This document shows, piece by piece, positions 4,547 to 5,436 of a DNA stretch of 5,436 bases. Origin of the DNA: a bacterium. Its GTDB lineage: Bacteria > Verrucomicrobiota > Verrucomicrobiae > Opitutales > Opitutaceae. The notes under the pieces are model-generated. The model was not told the origin of the DNA. It made no database searches and saw only the letters and a program-made list of their open reading frames with translations. The stretch spans positions 1 to 5,436 of the forward strand of contig JAJXYI010000454.1 of the NCBI GenBank assembly GCA_021780625.1, in the 5' to 3' direction. Every line of letters starts with the position of its first letter. The stretch's first letter is position 1. Position numbers and translations under genes: made by a program.

Positions 4547-5436
4547 TCAGCGCGCGGCGGCGCGGACGGCCGGCTCGGGCAACCCCAGCTGTCTCCGGGC
4601 CGGAAGCCTGCCGTCGATCACGTAGACGTCGAATGCGCGCGCCATCCGCCGCAGCCGAAGCGGGCCGATCGAAAAGGGCACGAATCGAACCACGGCAGGC
4701 TCGACCATCTTCAACGTAAGGCCAGCGACGATCCAGGTCTGGGACGGAGGGATCGCATACGGGCTGGTGGGGTTGAGCTTGGGGAACGGCATCGAGAACT
4801 CCCAGTCGCGGGCGTTGACCGGCAGATGGTAGTCGAACACCGAGCGGGCCGTGTACGCGTCGACCAGGAAGATCCGCCCCGGCTCCCGCGCAACGCATGC
4901 CAGGGCCTCGCGCACATGGGCGGGATCCGGCCTTGCAGCGGGCAGCCAGCGGGGCTCCAGCGGATCCTTGATCCACGACGCCGCGGCGAACACCGCCACG
5001 AAACCAACCCAGGCCATGCGACGTGCCGCAGGTCCGCCCTCGAGCAGGATCCAGAAGCAGCCACCGCCCGCCGCAAGCACCAGGGTGAACAGCCGGAGCT
5101 CCTCACGTATCCACGTCATTGCGACAGACAGAAGGCCGGCCGCGAAAAGGGCGGTCAGGCAGACCAGGAAACGAGAGGCGCCAGGGCGGCCCGGCGACCG
5201 TGCGGCAACCGCCCTCACCGTCGCGAGGGCGCACACGGCCAGCGAGACGAAGAAGGCCGGATGGGCGCGGAACCCGTTCACGTAGCGGCGCAGGCCAACA
5301 TCGAGCGATTCGAGGGGTGGCAGCACGGCTCGGCGCGCATGGAACAGGAATGCCTGGTGAAATTCAGTCCAGCGCCCCTGGATCGAAGCGAGGAAGAGCG
5401 CCGCCACGAGCACGGCCGCCAATGCGAGTGGACCGA
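4547..5436 (-). CDS. Multi-pass membrane protein, C-terminal part; possible GT-C type glycosyltransferase
   Basis: The minus frame is open from the window edge at 5436 to the TGA at 4549-4547 (295 residues seen). A TTG at 5422 could serve as a start, but the hydrophobic segment continues upstream of it without a stop, so I treat the 5' end as missing. Counting from the edge, hydrophobic segments lie at about 1-18, 58-75, 88-107, 113-131 and 139-155. A soluble C-terminal region of about 135 residues follows, with HVREALACVAREPGRIFLVD and ARSVFDYHLP. A run of membrane helices followed by an extracytoplasmic domain resembles the C-terminal half of ArnT/PMT-like (GT-C, family 39) glycosyltransferases, which transfer sugars from polyprenyl-phosphate carriers. 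The catalytic loop that would prove this lies in the missing N-terminal part. The family is not firmly recognised; a hypothetical membrane protein is the safe label. It converges on the VOC gene with a 24-nt gap. Confidence 0.75.
   Translation of the reverse strand, partial: GPLALAAVLVAALFLASIQGRWTEFHQAFLFHARRAVLPPLESLDVGLRRYVNGFRAHPAFFVSLAVCALATVRAVAARSPGRPGASRFLVCLTALFAAGLLSVAMTWIREELRLFTLVLAAGGGCFWILLEGGPAARRMAWVGFVAVFAAASWIKDPLEPRWLPAARPDPAHVREALACVAREPGRIFLVDAYTARSVFDYHLPVNARDWEFSMPFPKLNPTSPYAIPPSQTWIVAGLTLKMVEPAVVRFVPFSIGPLRLRRMARAFDVYVIDGRLPARRQLGLPEPAVRAAAR

Noticed and set aside
4443..4976. 177-codon minus-strand frame overlapping the end of the membrane-protein gene and the VOC gene
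   Set aside because: Composition is Arg/Ala/Gly/Pro-rich without motifs, and it conflicts with two better-supported frames.

Overview
The window is high-GC bacterial chromosome with dense, ordinary gene packing. It carries the widely conserved rpmH-rnpA-yidD-yidC cluster, read on the minus strand and followed by a YebC-family gene. The YidC and bL34 sequences and the gene order look to me like Verrucomicrobiota, probably the Opitutaceae. That assignment is recalled family resemblance, not a database match.

Layout in the direction of minus-strand transcription (right to left): rpmH (bL34, 3510-3373), rnpA (RNase P protein, 3324-2917), yidD (2942-2607, overlapping rnpA by 26 nt), yidC (2559-745), then after a 130-nt gap a yebC/PmpR-family gene (614 to beyond base 1, C-terminus cut off). 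On the other side of a 151-nt divergent intergenic region lies a plus-strand, two-domain VOC (glyoxalase/CatE-like dioxygenase) gene (3662-4522). It converges on a minus-strand gene (4547 to beyond 5436) of which only the C-terminal part is present. That gene encodes a multi-pass membrane protein resembling the tail of GT-C glycosyltransferases.

The rpmH cluster combines translation (bL34), tRNA 5' maturation (RnpA) and inner-membrane protein insertion (YidD, YidC). YebC-family proteins act in transcriptional regulation and/or in relieving ribosome stalling, so the neighbouring gene fits the theme. The VOC gene and the membrane protein gene look like unrelated accessory metabolism and envelope genes.

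I see no mobile element, CRISPR array, tRNA, rRNA or clearly novel system. The most noticeable patterns are four. None of the six visible start codons has a Shine-Dalgarno motif. A compact inverted/direct repeat sits in the divergent intergenic region. Hairpins lie at the convergent gene junction and just before rnpA. The expected metal-ligand Glu in the second VOC domain is replaced by Arg. No gene-free stretch exceeds about 150 bases.
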